Assembly: GCA_026874595.1 (NCBI GenBank)
Contig: CM049310.1
Coordinates: 44,023,558 to 44,087,557 of the forward strand
DNA from: Sipunculus nudus
Taxonomy: Eukaryota; Annelida; Sipuncula; Golfingiida; Sipunculidae
Direction: 5' to 3'
Length of the DNA: 64,000 bases
A program made the position numbers and the translations under genes. The notes beneath the pieces were generated by a model. The model saw nothing but the letters and a program-made list of their open reading frames with translations, had not been told where the DNA came from and made no database searches. Numbering within the stretch: the stretch's first letter is position 1; the number at the start of each line of letters is the position of its first letter. This document shows positions 13,401-26,340 of the stretch, piece by piece.

Positions 13401-16140
13401 TTTAGTTCCAAGTAACCAGCAGTTTTTTTAGCAGAAGTATCACTATTTTACCAGTCAGCAACAAAATTACTGAAATAAGCAAATGTGAGACCTGTCTAGT
13501 TGTAGCTCCTAAAAAACTGCATTTAAGCTTGATTAAAAACACAACATAAAAATTTAAGAAAAACATCATGATTTTTACCATTAACTTATTTTTTTAATCA
13601 TTATTAAACAGTTTGATACTTTTTATACATCCATCTATGATGGGAGATATGGTATACCCACAGTCCATCCATCCTTTTGTCTGTCCCTCCGTCTGTTAAC
13701 TTTTAGTGGTGCCAAAATAACTTACAAGGATAGTTTTCATGAAACTCACCATAACTTCTTTCCAATAGATTGATTATGGTTAAAATCAACGCATATTTAA
13801 TAAGGTCAGGGGTCACTAGTCTACTTTGTGGTATCTCCTCCATAACTTAAGGATTATGATGGATTTTTATAAAATTCAAAAGAAATATTGTTCAGTATAA
13901 AATCTCGCCTCAGATTTCCAGAAAAATCCAAGCATATTTAATGAGGTAAGAAGTCATCAGACTTTGGTGGCATCTTGATGACTCACCAATTTTCCTGAAA
14001 CTCATTATGACTATTAACCAATACAGTTACTCACCTGTATAACACTCTCAGCAAAATTCAGGCATATTTAATGAGGTCAGAGGTCACAATATATGACAGG
14101 TGTTTTATGCACCATTTGCAGTGTTGTTTCTTGCAAGGTTTTACACTTTTGCACTAAAATCCAAATTAGCAGCTGTAGTCTAGACTGTAATATCATTTTT
14201 ACAACTATGTCTCTTTAGGTTTCAGCACCTGGTTCCATACTTCCAGACCGTCCAGCTTCTGTCAGCTCTTGGTATCACCCGCTTGGCACTGCTTCTCGGT
14301 CTCATGGAGCAGCCAATAGTAGCCAATAACATTCCAGAAGAAGTTGTTAAAAGACAGGTAAATCTTTTACATATTAGTCAGTTATCCACAAGGTGTGTGC
14401 AGTATTATTGATATATCTGTATAATGTGATACAGCAATTTGCATTTTTATGTAGCATTGTATCCTTTTCATAAACCAAAATTTTTATATTATTTTATTAA
14501 ATGTTACTTCAGCTGATTAAAATTATTTTTTTTTCAATATATTTTATCAAATGTTACTACAACTGTTGAAAATAAAGTATGTTTTAATAAAACTTTTGAC
14601 TTCAAAATGTTCTTTGAGAAATGTCAGCAATATGTGATATCTTTGTGCTCGGTTATTAATGTATTTTATTTGTAGGTCATTTTTTGCTTTGGAATTTTTA
14701 TAAGTCAAAAGTCAATGCCTTACACTTGCTTGTACACTGCTCTCATTTTGGGCCTTTCCATTGTTATGTAATCAGCAATTACCAGTCTTTATTCAAATAT
14801 TGTCTCAGTTTTAGGTAATTTTGTTGAAGAGTAAAATCTGCATACAGGTATGTGTATGAAATTTTACCTGTATCACTCCTGTGGTAAATAAACTTGTTCT
14901 TTTATCCAGAAATACTTGCTGTGTAATCCGAGGCATCTCAGCACGGCTGTAGATGAACATCACTTCATTAATGATACAATCTCACAGATGCAGTAAGTAT
15001 TGTCATAATTAAGGATAACATGATATATTAAAAAACAATTAATGTGAGAGTACCAATATGATTATCCATGACTTTGACAAAAAATTATAGATTATGATGG
15101 GTATGACAAGAATCAGTATAAAAATAATTGTGATTTTGACAAACTGATACTTCAAACTCAACAAGATTTAGTAAATAGTTAATGGGGAAAAATGATAGAA
15201 AGAACTTATCAAAGCAAATTAAGTGCATTTGAAACACGTTGCCCTCTAATCAGCTCAATCAAGATATCGCTGTACTTGGTGTACTAATAGGTGTAACACA
15301 CAGTGTGACATGGCCACATACTTGTGTTTATGCATAATATTATGGCAGTGAAAAAGGTTGATTGTTTATTTCAGAACTTTATTCAGTATGAAGCCTTTTC
15401 CCAGGAATGTCAGCGTGACAGTAATTACAGGAAACTACTATGATGAGCAGCTGCCTAGTTCACTTAATAAAGTAAGTGTTGTTTCCAAAGAATAATGATT
15501 ATACTATGTAAAAGTATAATTATCATATAACAAGGACTGGAGACTTTTTGAGTTACCTTTATTACAAATGAATAATTGAACTGTTACATTCATTATCGTA
15601 AAATATATACATTTTCATATAAAAGCAATAGAAATTCATGTATAAAGTGCCCTTTGGCCATTTGGGTCAGCTGAATACACCATAATCCCTATCTTGGAGA
15701 AGGAATTATTGAAGAATATGGATGTTCAGCACACTATTTATGTATTATATTCCCAGGTATGTTAGACTATATTTCTAGAAAATTGCTGAATCTCAGCAGT
15801 AAATTAAGGCAGATCCAAGACCCAAATAGCTTAGTTGAATTAATTATTTAGAAAACTGATGTTCTTTAGTTCAGTGTGGTAGCTAGCTATTATATGTTGT
15901 CTTTAAACTTTGATTTGTTCTAATGGCTTATATTTTATTGTAAATTTGTAGGCATGGGCAAAGTCTCAGCAGCATTTGATATCCCAATTACATCCAGGAT
16001 GTTCCCACCTGGTTGTTAACGGTGCTGATCACAGAATGCTGTATAAACATCCGTCAGCCATTGTGGAACCGATACGCAAGCTGGTGAAAAAATTCAGAAG
16101 CAAACTAAAGCAGCAGGCCAAGACGGTGCAACAGGAGTAA
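7444..16140 (+). CDS. Membrane-anchored alpha/beta-hydrolase-fold protein, Ser-to-Glu at nucleophile elbow
   Basis: Twelve exons splice in phase to 405 aa: 7444-7509, 8418-8586, 9101-9169, 9807-9883, 10675-10725, 11007-11083, 12062-12181, 13267-13347, 14219-14357, 14910-14992, 15375-15471, 15952-16140. All introns are GT..AG. Residues 1-46 are basic and Ser/Ala-rich. Residues 47-68 (WGVIKYLILFLCIPPFLNYA) form one membrane anchor, probably type II. The fold follows: strand VILDAPTG (102-109), YDRAGIGFSERP (131-142, the usual YDRxGxGxS), and the elbow FILVGSELGAMVARF (189-203). Asp334 (VITGNYYD) and His370 (NGADHRML) fit the acid and histidine of the triad. The elbow reads G-S-E-L-G, so Glu195 sits where Ser is expected. 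Either the enzyme is inactive or its chemistry is unusual. The substrate is unknown. The start has A at -3 (Kozak), and an upstream acceptor suggests a 5' UTR intron. Confidence 0.93.
8581..8844 (+). repeat. 33-bp minisatellite (8 units) built on the exon-2 splice donor
   Basis: Eight units of exactly 33 bp start at 8581, 8614, 8647, 8680, 8713, 8746, 8779 and 8812. The first unit contains the end of hydrolase exon 2 (CTCCAG|GTATTT). Later units repeat the same junction as C(T/C)CAG|(G/T)TATGT, preceded by the pyrimidine-rich TTCTTACCT. Each unit therefore looks like a fused 3'/5' splice site. In the gene frame the first unit brings an in-frame TAA. The neighbouring frame is open but is a by-product of the 11-codon period. 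Confidence 0.9.
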
Positions 16141-16157
16141 TTATTAATACTATTTTT

Positions 16158-16163
16158 AATAAA
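16158..16163 (+). other. Poly(A) signal of hydrolase gene
   Basis: AATAAA lies 18 bp after the TAA stop at 16138-16140. It is the first canonical signal downstream. Confidence 0.6.
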
Positions 16164-16834
16164 AAATATATGTATATTCTACATTGTTTGATTTTTTATC
16201 TTGAGGAGAATATTTATTAGGATAAATGAAGGTTGAATATACAAGGATAAATTATTTGAATCATTGATTAATTGAAGTACATGGTAAATGAGTGTTTTCA
16301 TATCTATACAACAAATTAGTAAGAGGTTAGAGTTTTCCACAGGTATTTTCTCATTTTACCTATAACATTCAGGGGCAGGTAAGGACAAGATTAAAGCCTT
16401 ATGCATATGGTCCTTGCAAGTCCTTTAAGGGTCCTTATAAAATCAACATGCACATATTCAGTTGGAGCCCTGGCATGGAGTAGAAACTTTGAAAAAAATT
16501 AAGCTGTATTGATGCAAGGATTTTAATCAAACCAATGAGAATCGGGTGTCATTGGTTTAAAACTGAGTTGTTTGCACAATATGATACCCTCTCTCATTGG
16601 TGTGAATAAAATTCTTGGCCCTGTGCCAGACCTGGTGGTGAAACCCAGAAAACTTGCCATACAAAGCAGCGGTTAAAGCAAAGGAGGGAGGACTAAAATG
16701 GTCCTCGTCTGTCAATCCATTAGTCCTGCCCCAATTCTGATGCCACACTTCCTAGTTAAACATATGGCGGGGGACTTTTTGTGCCTCTAGGCCCTTGTTA
16801 CTTCCTACACATTTACAATTCTATATGGGAACCC

Positions 16835-17032
16835 AGAAGTGGATCCAGGGGGAGGGTCCAGCGGGTCTGGACCCCCCCTTTTTTAGCAGCTGCAAGCTTT
16901 ATTAAAGTGTTTCAGACCAATTTTTTGGCCTAGACCCCCCCTTTTCTGGACCTGGGGACCTTTTTGAGGCTTTTTCATTGGTCCTCCTGGGTTGGACACT
17001 TCCTTTTCCTAAATCCTGGATCCGCCCCTGGA
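16835..17032. repeat. R2 interspersed repeat, copy 1
   Basis: This repeat is bounded by inverted GGATCC-containing ends (GTGGATCCAGGGGG and CCTGGATCCGCCCCTGG). Its inside (AGACCAATTTTTTGG, GGACCTGGGGACCTTTTT, TCCTTTTCCTAAATC) recurs at 41128-41250. It is a short MITE- or SINE-like family of unknown class. Confidence 0.65.
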
Positions 17033-17815
17033 ACCTGTTGGAAAGAATGATGGGTAAAGGAGATGATTCAGGGAGAAAATGGTAACATTCATAACTCATG
17101 CATACAAACACAAGAACAACTGTTTTTGATTTAAGAGTTTAATAGTTAATCAATTTCATACACCTTAACAGATCATTTTGTTCAGTCAGTTGCCCACAGA
17201 CGTAAGGATAGTATAATAATAGTGATAAATGGTTAATAAGTAATTTGATTAAACAAATAATTTGAATTCAAAAGTAAATATAAATGAATAAAAAAATAGA
17301 AATATAAAAGACAAAAAAGATAGTTAGTTTAGAAAACATGACATTTTAATAATGATAATATTTTACAACATGTACTATTAGTAATATCCAAATTTGTTTA
17401 AAAAAGACTAAATTTAAATTTACATCTTTTGGTGAAAGATGAAAATGAAAGACGTAATATGCATTGACATGGATCCTAGACATAATGAAAGTGGAAATTG
17501 TATATCAGATATATACATATGTATAAATTCAACTTGATCAACTCAGGACAACACTTTGTCTTTCATGATTGATTCAATGTTCGATTTCCTATCTGAATTA
17601 CTGTTAATACCAACCTCTGCACAGGGTCAAGATATATTGAGGCAATGATGTTAATAGATCGACCGTCTGTGTGGAGAATGTGTTAATACATCACTAATGT
17701 TTATTGATCCACTCATTGCCTTGGCATATACTAGTAAGTGAGTAACAGGACGTACCGCCCCCAGACGTTAGAAGGAAGAACTAAAAATGCATTTATGTGT
17801 TATATTTCTTGGTGT

Positions 17816-18112
17816 CGTCTACTGATATATCACTCTTCAGCCAAAAACATCAGTCATTATATATCTTAGTACATCATATTACGTTGTATATCAGTCATTT
17901 CTGTACACTCTTAAGAAATAAGTCTCTCCCACATTTATGTATAAAAATAAAATCTTAAAATTAACCTGGGTGTCGTCAACTGATATCACTCTTCAGCCAA
18001 AAACATCAGTCATTATATATCTTAGTACATCATATTACGTTGTATATCAATCATTTCTGTACACTCTTAAGAAATAAGTCTCTCCCACATAAAAATCAAA
18101 TCGTAAAATTAA
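17816..18112. repeat. Recent tandem duplication, about 150 bp
   Basis: The blocks at 17816-17967 and 17971-18112 are nearly identical (for example CTCTTCAGCCAAAAACATCA and TACACTCTTAAGAAATAAGT in both). They differ by small indels. No coding content was seen. Confidence 0.85.
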
Positions 18113-19017
18113 CCTGACACTTGGGACGTCAGCCAGCCCAGATAAGCTCCTAATACAAATACAATGTATTAAGCTGGTATACAATTTCAAAGAGTGCAAC
18201 TTGATTAACATTTAAAAATAAGCTGATTGCATGCTGCTTTGTTCCGATGTGTTGTAATAATAATAATAATAATAATAGTTATACTACTAACTATAAAAAT
18301 AATTTTAATGCCACTCAAGTTTCCAGAATCTTTAGAATTTAATATATGGCACGTCCTCCTTTCAGTCCTGTCCAGCAGGATTTGTATCAATTATTTTGTT
18401 ATATTTTACGGAACGTTCATGTCAGAGTCTGACAAGTCATATGTTTTCTCTGAAGGCGTGGAGAAAAAAAAAACAGGCGAGATCAGAGGAGGCGACACGT
18501 TGGTTATATATAACGCCAAATATAAAAAGTACCTATGATCTCGGACGTACATTGTTACCTGTCATCCTTAAATATTGTGTATTCACCTCTCGAAAATTTG
18601 GTATATGTAAAATACTTTGGTTTCAATAAATAAAACCATAAATCCAGCCAAGCATTCTCTGACAGTTGAGGTATAAGAAACAATAATTATATATGACTGT
18701 ACATGTATAATATATAGTGTATATAAAATCATAGTAAATGGATCAAATGGCATGTTTTTCTCATCGCATGTGACGTCACGATGTCTCACTATGAAAAAAA
18801 TATGATAAATTATAATTGAGCCTATTTGTAACAGGAAAAATGCCATTCTCTGGTCCCATGTAGAGGCTTAATTTAGTAGTTATGCAATGACAAATTTTCT
18901 TGTTGTATGCGTTAGCGCCACCTGGAGCACGTATTGAGACTTGCGTTTTCATTCACCAGATGTGTACGAGTCATGGATGATAGCGTCTTGTGTCGTAATG
19001 TTGCAATTCAAGCAGTT
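18113..19017. other. Intergenic and 3' flank of the modular gene
   Basis: Contains a short (TAA)n tract at 18256-18280. No exon is supported. Overlapping frames on both strands here look like chance. The 3' UTR of the minus-strand gene ending at 19018 must lie in this stretch, but no canonical AATAAA was clear close to its stop codon. Confidence 0.4.
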
Positions 19018-22000
19018 CTATTTGAATCTGTATTTGTTCATGGTTCGCTGGATACTCTTAAGAGCGCCTTGGGCTGCCCGTTTAGCCTGTTGTAATATAA
19101 AAACGGAACATACACAGTGAAAAACAAAATACGACGATATGTGTCGATAAGATGCTAAACTACCATTTAGAGAAAACCCGTTAAATTCTGGCCATCCTAC
19201 CACTAGGATGACCGGAAATTTAATTCTCAAATGGGAAGTGTAAAATCATGTCTACTAGCTGTCAAGATAAAACAGAACAATTTAATTAATGATTAATAAT
19301 TTGGACTTAACGATGTTCGATTTTTTAATTTTTAAATAATACACAGTAATGAGAAGATTTATCAGGACCCATTGTCCCATTGTCAGTTAAATTTTGGTTT
19401 TGCTAAGGAAAATATAATTGAATTATATGTTGGTTCCACAGCACGGACCGTTAAAAGCAAAGATAGAATTAGCAATAAAAACTTTGTTTCTTTTATTTGG
19501 ATCGGTGTTCCATTGATTTTTACATTAAAAAAATTACTAAACCTCATATTCTTACCTTCCTGGCTTCTTTTTTCTCTTCCCGCTTGTCGTTTTTGCTCTT
19601 GGTGTCGTTGCTTGATGCTGCGACGATAGGGGCCGACACTGCAGCAGCCACAGGAACGTTCACGTCCGCTTTCTCCGCAGATGACGAGTCACTCTACAAC
19701 CGTAAAATTCCCGTGACAAAAATGAAGTACACATAAAAAATGAAGAGAAGTACCTTCGGAAATTTATTAAGTTTATATTTTGAACTATTTAAATACAACC
19801 CTATTTAAATGAATATTCAAGACTGTTAAAAAAAGGTTATGCTTTTAGGCCATGACGTAATCGTCAAAGGCAGTGAACATCTGTCTAATTATATCCAGTT
19901 CCCATGTACATTTTAGAGTACACAGTGTAGGCCTACATTGTTGCAGATGAATCATCCAGAAAACAAATGCGACTACCACGATTAAAATATTGCACGAAGC
20001 AGCGGGTATTAGATTCTACCCTAGAAGTTACTTGTAAAGACCGCTAAAGACGACAGCATCGTGTTAAAAAATTATGCGTAGTCTACCAAAACATTAAACA
20101 GCCGTAATTAGGTTATATGTATATGCAACAGATACTACAGGTACAGGAAATGTGTCAAAGTTGGTTAAAACTCTTGAAAATATTCCTCGATTAAACCAAC
20201 TTGATTGATACACATGATACATTATATATAGAATGATATCCTAGCTTTGCTCCACGCAGAGGTATGAGCCAATGGATTCAGTGGGGTGTATTTTATTTGG
20301 TTCTCAGCCTTGTTAGTTCATTCTTTAATTGATATTATGGTTACCTTCGCGTTTGCGTCCACAGAAGCTTCGTTATTCGATGCACCGCCAGAGGACGCTG
20401 CTGCACCAGCTGCGGCACCCACGCCTGCCCCAGCTGCCAGTCCAACAGCTGCAGCTGGTACGTCTGCGCCTGATGACTGCGCCTGCGCATTGCTTGATTT
20501 GTTGTCATCGGATGTCTTAGCCTCGATCTGAGACGAGGAGGTCTGGGAGTTGTTGGATGAGGCCGAGGCTGCCACTGCTGCTCCACCGGCTGCTGCAGCA
20601 ACCGCCAGCCCGGCGTTGGTACTTGGTGAGCGTGCTTTACTGTCAGATTGGTTGTTATCAACATTTGTAGCCGTTGCTTCAGTTGTTTTGCTATTATGCT
20701 TGCTGTTATTATTGGAGGACACAGATGCACCGATGGCAGCGCCACCTGCAGCCGCCAAAGCCACCTTGCCTACATCAGGACTTGGAGACCGTGATTTAGG
20801 TGGTGTGTCCGGTCTGGTTTCAGTTTTAGCTTCTTGTTTTTGCTCCTTTTTAGCTGATTGTTTATTAGAAGACGATGCCGCAGCACCGATTGCAGCGCCA
20901 GCTGCAGCAGCGATCGCAACTTTACCTATATCAGGGCTGGGTGATCTTGACTTCGGCGGTGGAGACTCAGTTTTTACTGGTTCTGATTTAACCTCATCTG
21001 ATTTGTTTTCAGTTATTGGCGTTTCTTGGTTTTGTTTTGACTGAGAAGCAACGGCAGTGCCGACTGCAGCGCCACCTACTGCCGCTACGGCGACATTACC
21101 ACGAGGACTCGGTGACCTCTGTTCTTCCGGCTTTGACTCCTCTTTCACCTCCTCCTTCGCTTGCACCTCCTCTTCCTTCTGCGTCTCTGTTTTCACAGCT
21201 TCCTCTTCCTGTTTTGCTGTTGGTTCAGAGGAAGCTGTTTTCTGTGATGCTACAACTGCTGCTCCTGCATAAATCAATGAAATATTGTTAATGAAGGTTG
21301 ATTAGCGTACATAGGCCTACTCGACTTTAACATTATTCTCTCTCTTTTTGCAAACATATAACTCTATTATTTAAGGTGGAAATTCCTGCTCTTTACTCCA
21401 ATCTATCAAATTTAAATATTTCTGATAGAAACTTGTAAAACGACTTGAATTCTGAAAAAAACATATGTGGCTTTACAACATTGTCTAAAATAGAACTCAA
21501 ATATTGGAATACTTCTAAGCAATCCCTAGGACACAGACATTTGCATTCTCTGTTTTAAAACATGTTGATACATAGATTCGAAAGAAAGAGTCCGGTGAGT
21601 GAGGAGCAAGTTACGTTTTGATCTCTGGTAGAGAATGCTTATATCAACGACACGTTGCTAATATTTTATAGTGTTTCATAATTATAATTTCCTTATATTC
21701 GAACAAATGGATTACAATCAATATATACCAGTAACTGAAACGTGTTCTATGTTGACTGTGGTAAGTACACCGTGTCACTTATAAAATTAAGTTCTCCTTA
21801 GGGGAAAAATAAGAATAGTGGCAATTATGAATTTTTTTTCAAACGATCGACATTATTTGTATTTTATTTTCGAAACTGCTTTTTGAAATCACCACTACTC
21901 ACCACCAGCTACCACTGCAGGCTTTGGTGAAGGCTCTCTCTCCGGTTCCTCCACCTTCTCTTCTTTGACCGCATTTTCCTCTTCGATTGGTTTAGATTCC

Positions 22001-23340
22001 TCTTGGACATTCTTCTCTTCCTCTATAGTTTTTTCTTCCTCTTTTACAGGTTCCTCTTGGACTGGCTTTTGCTCCTCCTCTACCGGCTTGGTTTCCTTCT
22101 TCTCTTCTGCTTTTGGTGCTTCACTTTTAGCACTCGTGGCAACCACTGCCCCACCAGCTGCTACGGCTGCCGTTCGGCGTTTAAAGTCTTGTTTCTCTTT
22201 CTTGGCGACTATTTGTTCCTCTTCTTTCTGTGGAGGTTTCTCTATTGGTTCAGGTTCAGCTTCAGGTTTAGGTTCAGGCTTTGGCTCAGGTTTAGATTGA
22301 GGTTGGCTCATGGCCGCTACCGCTGCGCCACCAGCAACGACCGCTGCTGGACGGCGTTTAAAATCACTTTTGACCGGTTTGGCTACTATTTCCTCCTCAG
22401 GTTTCTGGGGAGGTTTCTCAATTTGTTCAGGCTCGGCTGGCGGCGCCTCGGGGATTACAGCCACAGCTGCCACAAGAGGCAATGGTTCCGGTTTCTCCTC
22501 CTCCATTTCCGGTTCCGGTTCTTCCTTTGGAGGTTCCTCTTCTTTCGGTTTCTCCTCCGTCTTCATTTCTTTCGCTGGTTCTACATTTACATCCCCCGGA
22601 ACACCTCGCCTCTTTCGACCATTATTTCCCCAGTCATTATATTCTCTGTATTTATACGTATGCAGCTTATTGTATTTATGTTCTGTGTTGTATCTATGTA
22701 TACGATCATATTGGCGGGCGGCTTCGTACGTTTTAATTGGATAAAGCCCGTTCTTGCTTATGGGTTCGCTTGCGCCGCCTGCTGCCGTGCCAGCCACAAT
22801 AGGTTGTACGTATGTAATGGTAGGACTTTCCACTGGAGGTACAGTTGATTTTTTGTCATCTTCACCGTGTGAATGAGTCTGGGAGTTTCCAGATGATGGA
22901 CGTACCTTCTTCTTCCTCGGCGGAAACGGAAGTTGTACCTTAGGAATGACTAGCCCGCCTGGATTCCACAGGTAGTAGTTCAGAGGGTGGAGTTTATACG
23001 TATGATGTTTATCATATTTATAATTTGAATCATATTCTCTAAACGGTAGTGGTTCCATTGTTTTTGGTATGTCCGTGTTTGCTTTATATTCCCAGGCTTT
23101 ATACGGCTTATAAGGCCTCTGCCAGTAAGGAATGTGAACCGGAACGGGGACCAAATGTTTGATGTCACCCATGGAGTTCCTCCGTCGTTTGGAATTTTCC
23201 TTCTCGTCTTCTCTTTGACCTAGGTCGGAGTGGCTTCTCTCGGGAACGACAACGACCACTCCATCCTCCTTTAAGGACTGAGCGTCCTTTGAAACAGAGG
23301 ACGCCTCTCGGCTCGCTGGTCCAATTTTATTCTTTGCCAT
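19018..23340 (-). CDS. Modular acidic, RSPSP- and Ala/Gly-zipper-rich protein, function unknown
   Basis: Four exons read 23340-21903, 21264-20345, 19693-19556 and 19086-19018 (stop). Phases match and the joined protein is 854 aa. Residues 1-60 are basic. Two Tyr/His-rich segments follow (about 101-125 and 209-237), sharing HTYK and YNxW-like patterns. Two 39-residue near-identical repeats (303-341, 362-400) carry IEKPPQK and DFKRR. About nine hydrophobic Ala/Gly modules, such as VALAAAGGAAIGA, occur near 331, 391, 474, 536, 592, 643, 697, 748 and 799, separated by Lys/Glu/Pro or RSPSP linkers. One module is split by intron 1. The C-terminus is basic (KREEKKEARK ... RTMNKYRFK). I do not recognise the family. 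It is probably largely disordered; the zipper modules could pack or associate with membranes. An acceptor-like AATCAACAG just 5' of the ATG suggests a 5' UTR intron. Confidence 0.88.
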
Positions 23341-25107
23341 GGAGACTCAATTTGTTTTCACCTGTTGATTAAGGTGTAAAATATATATAATTTATTAGAT
23401 TTAATATATATTATACTGTGGAGGTAAGCATATGTAGGCAAAAGTTGGGGATAGAGAAGAAAATATAGGGAACAGAATCCACAAGGCAAAAACATCCTTT
23501 CAAAAATTAAAACAAGTATGGAAATCAAATACCTAACATAAGTTCTTCTTATAAGTCATTTCTCACATACACAGATGTGACAAAGCAGATAAACGCAAGT
23601 AATGACATAAAGCTAGACACTTTCATGTTCAAATGTCTCAGGAAGATTCTGAAGCCTCATGGGCCTAAGGGGGAAGGTGACGTAAGATTACTTAGTATAT
23701 ATTTATGTACAAGTCAGCTGGCATGTTTTTATTCATTAAATGTAGTATATATCGAATGCAGAGAAAATACCAGTAAATGTACCTATAATATTCACTCTGA
23801 CTTGTTTATAAAAACAACAAAAATGCTGTATTTGTTTTAGATAAAGATTTTTCACCACATGGATATCTACACACTTAAAACTTTGGAGTAAAAAAAATAT
23901 GTTATGGTATTTTTGTTAAGTCAGCCAAAGAAAAAAGGCATGTCAGACAATAAAAGATCAAACATTTATATAGCCGGGGAGCAGTTGTTATAATAAAGGT
24001 GATTATGTCTCAGTCGTAGATTCTGTTTTGTCAATATGCTGTTTGCACATGCAGGACAGGTGAATGAGCAGTCATATTGTGATGACTTGACAACCGTCAA
24101 ACAGGTTATACATACACGGAATCAACCATTTAGTGCTTTGGATTTTTATAGTATGATAATGACATATATACCTTTGAATGTAGAAATGCTCAATACATGG
24201 CCGTCTTACATATCCCAATATAAAATACTAGTACTGTTATAGTTCTTTTATGTGTATCTGACTGTGAACTAATTTTCAGGGTGAAATGTCTTCTTGCGTG
24301 TGTCCGTTTCATGTTGATGGTTCGGAAATGCAGTTAAATCTACTATCAATGTCTATTCACCGTTTATAGAATTCAGCCTTCTGTCGACATTGCACATATG
24401 CATGCTCATCAAATGTTACTTATGTTGCATTGTCACAAGTCCTTGTCACAAATTAACATTCATGTGTATGTAATTTGCCTTATCAAATATGTTCATGGCC
24501 TTTATCTACTTTCTTCACTATGCCATGCACTGGGATATTATGAGTCCCAGTACATTGTGGGGGAAATGATTTCTTGATGATTTCCCTATGCAGCTGTCTC
24601 AAAATAACAGTAAATCTGTAGATTTTCTTATTTGCTAGGTATGCATATTTGGTCACCCAAGCAGTCTTACTGAAGGCTCGAATTCTTCCTGGAATTCCGA
24701 GTAATAGAAATTACCCGTTTTTCGCCTGTTCTCATGTGAAAATCAAGAAATTAAAAACATGGTGAAAAAGTTGTGAAGACAAAACAAAGAAATTCTTTAT
24801 TCTATTCTAAAATTCTGGATGAACGAACCTATGTGCGCAGGTCTTGCAGTCTACGCGATTAAAGGGAGTCTTATACCACTCCAACCAGATATAATTGTAA
24901 TCAGTGGTTTAAATTTGTGTTGTAGTGTGAGATGTTTAGAGATGCAAATTGAAAAAGATCCCGTGCAACCTTTATAAAGATGGTGTCCTTATTTTTGTTT
25001 CTAATGGCACCTTGTCAATGTTGACAGGCGCATGAATTTGTTCACAATATCTTTACCATGCAATTATGTCACATTAGCAAATAAAATGCATATCACAAGA
25101 AAATGTA
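23341..25107. other. Upstream/intronic DNA, no supported gene
   Basis: AT-rich DNA with short chance reading frames. If the 5' UTR model above is right, this is intron. Confidence 0.4.
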
Positions 25108-25984
25108 GGACGTTTCGGACACGGATGTTTCGGACAGGCCTTTTTGCAAGGGAGGACGTTTCGGACATACCATTATTTTTACCATAAAGTAACCTTTTAA
25201 AATATAATTTTGAGTGTATCAATGTTCCTTTACTTATTTGGTTAAATAAATTGGGAATTAATTATATGATCATAAATACCATTTGAATTTACTTTTTGAA
25301 TGTATCAATGTATATGTTTACTGATATATACATTTGTGAAATTGTTAAAATAAGTATTCATGAACAACACTGTCACAGAATTTATGAACTTGTTTGAGAG
25401 GTGGTCATTCTAACATATAATTTTAAGGTGTGGATAATGGATACTGCTTATGTGAACAGAACTTAAAATAAAATAGATAAACTTTGTGAAATTGTTAAAA
25501 TTAGTATCCATGAACATCACCATCACAGAATTTATGAACTTTTTATGGAGATTTTTAAGAGAATGAGCTATAATATTTGTGCATCATTATTATATATTTT
25601 TTTGTAGTTTTTACTTCTTTATTAAACCAAATGTTCTCTTGTTATTAGTTCACTCTTTACTTAGTTTTCACAGTTTGCTTTCTTACACAAACTTCCTTGA
25701 AAAAAAAACTGTATCTTTTTGCTTACAAATACCTCATAAAGAAACGAATAATATCGTTTAATTAATCCCCATCATTTAGTGAAAAATAAATATTATATCG
25801 CTTAACATATGGGTACATTGATACACTTAAAATTATATTTTAAATGGTTACTTTATGGAAATAAAATTGATCTGTTCGAATTGTCCTCCCTTGCAAAAAG
25901 GCCTCACCGAAATGTACTATAGTCCGGAATGTCCTAGTCCGGTATGTCCTAGTCTGAAATGTCCATGTCCGTGACGTCCGTCTA
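25108..25984. mobile_element. Foldback (inverted-repeat) element, about 880 bp
   Basis: The left arm (25108-25235) and right arm (25815-25984) are inverted copies. They share AGGCCTTTTTGCAAGGGAGGAC, a CATAAAGTAACC block, TTTAAAATATAATTTT and AGTGTATCAATGT. Outer ends consist of iterated GTCCGAAATGTCC-like motifs. The middle holds a 60-bp direct duplication (about 25334 and 25484). No transposase is present, so it is a non-autonomous foldback or MITE-type element. Target duplication is unclear. Confidence 0.65.
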
Positions 25985-26146
25985 CCATCACAAAACACCC
26001 TCTCTATCACAAGATACTGTGCATATTCAGACCAACATTTAATGCCTGTTGAGGCCCTCATATGACTGCCATGAGAGAATAAAATTCACGTAAACCAAGA
26101 GACACAGATACTTAGTTCATATCTTATTCTTATATATTTATTCTTT

Positions 26147-26149
<3 letters not shown>

Positions 26150-26188
<39 letters not shown>

Positions 26189-26194
26189 TATATC
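26150..26194. repeat. (TA)n microsatellite
   Basis: About 45 bp of alternating TA. Confidence 0.95.
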
Positions 26195-26340
26195 GGGTGT
26201 CATATATATATATCCATTCATGTCTCTGTTTAAGCAGAGGTGTCGATATCCGCAGTCCCACAAGTAAAACAGAACTTATTATATTAAACAGGTTAAAGGA
26301 AAATAAAGATATTCATTGTTATTAAACAGTATATACTCAC

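Noticed and set aside
18227-18538. 103-codon plus-strand frame ending VIYNAKYKKYL
   Set aside because: It starts in a (TAA)n tract encoding poly-Ile and overlaps another frame. No splice or family support.
20286-21291. Several long plus-strand reading frames rich in Ala, Leu and Ser
   Set aside because: They are antisense shadows of exon 2 of the minus-strand modular gene, whose splice sites and phases fit.
21965-22848. Plus-strand frames of up to 281 codons, rich in Phe, Ser and Cys
   Set aside because: Antisense of exon 1 of the modular gene. The composition mirrors the Glu/Lys/Pro repeats of the real frame.
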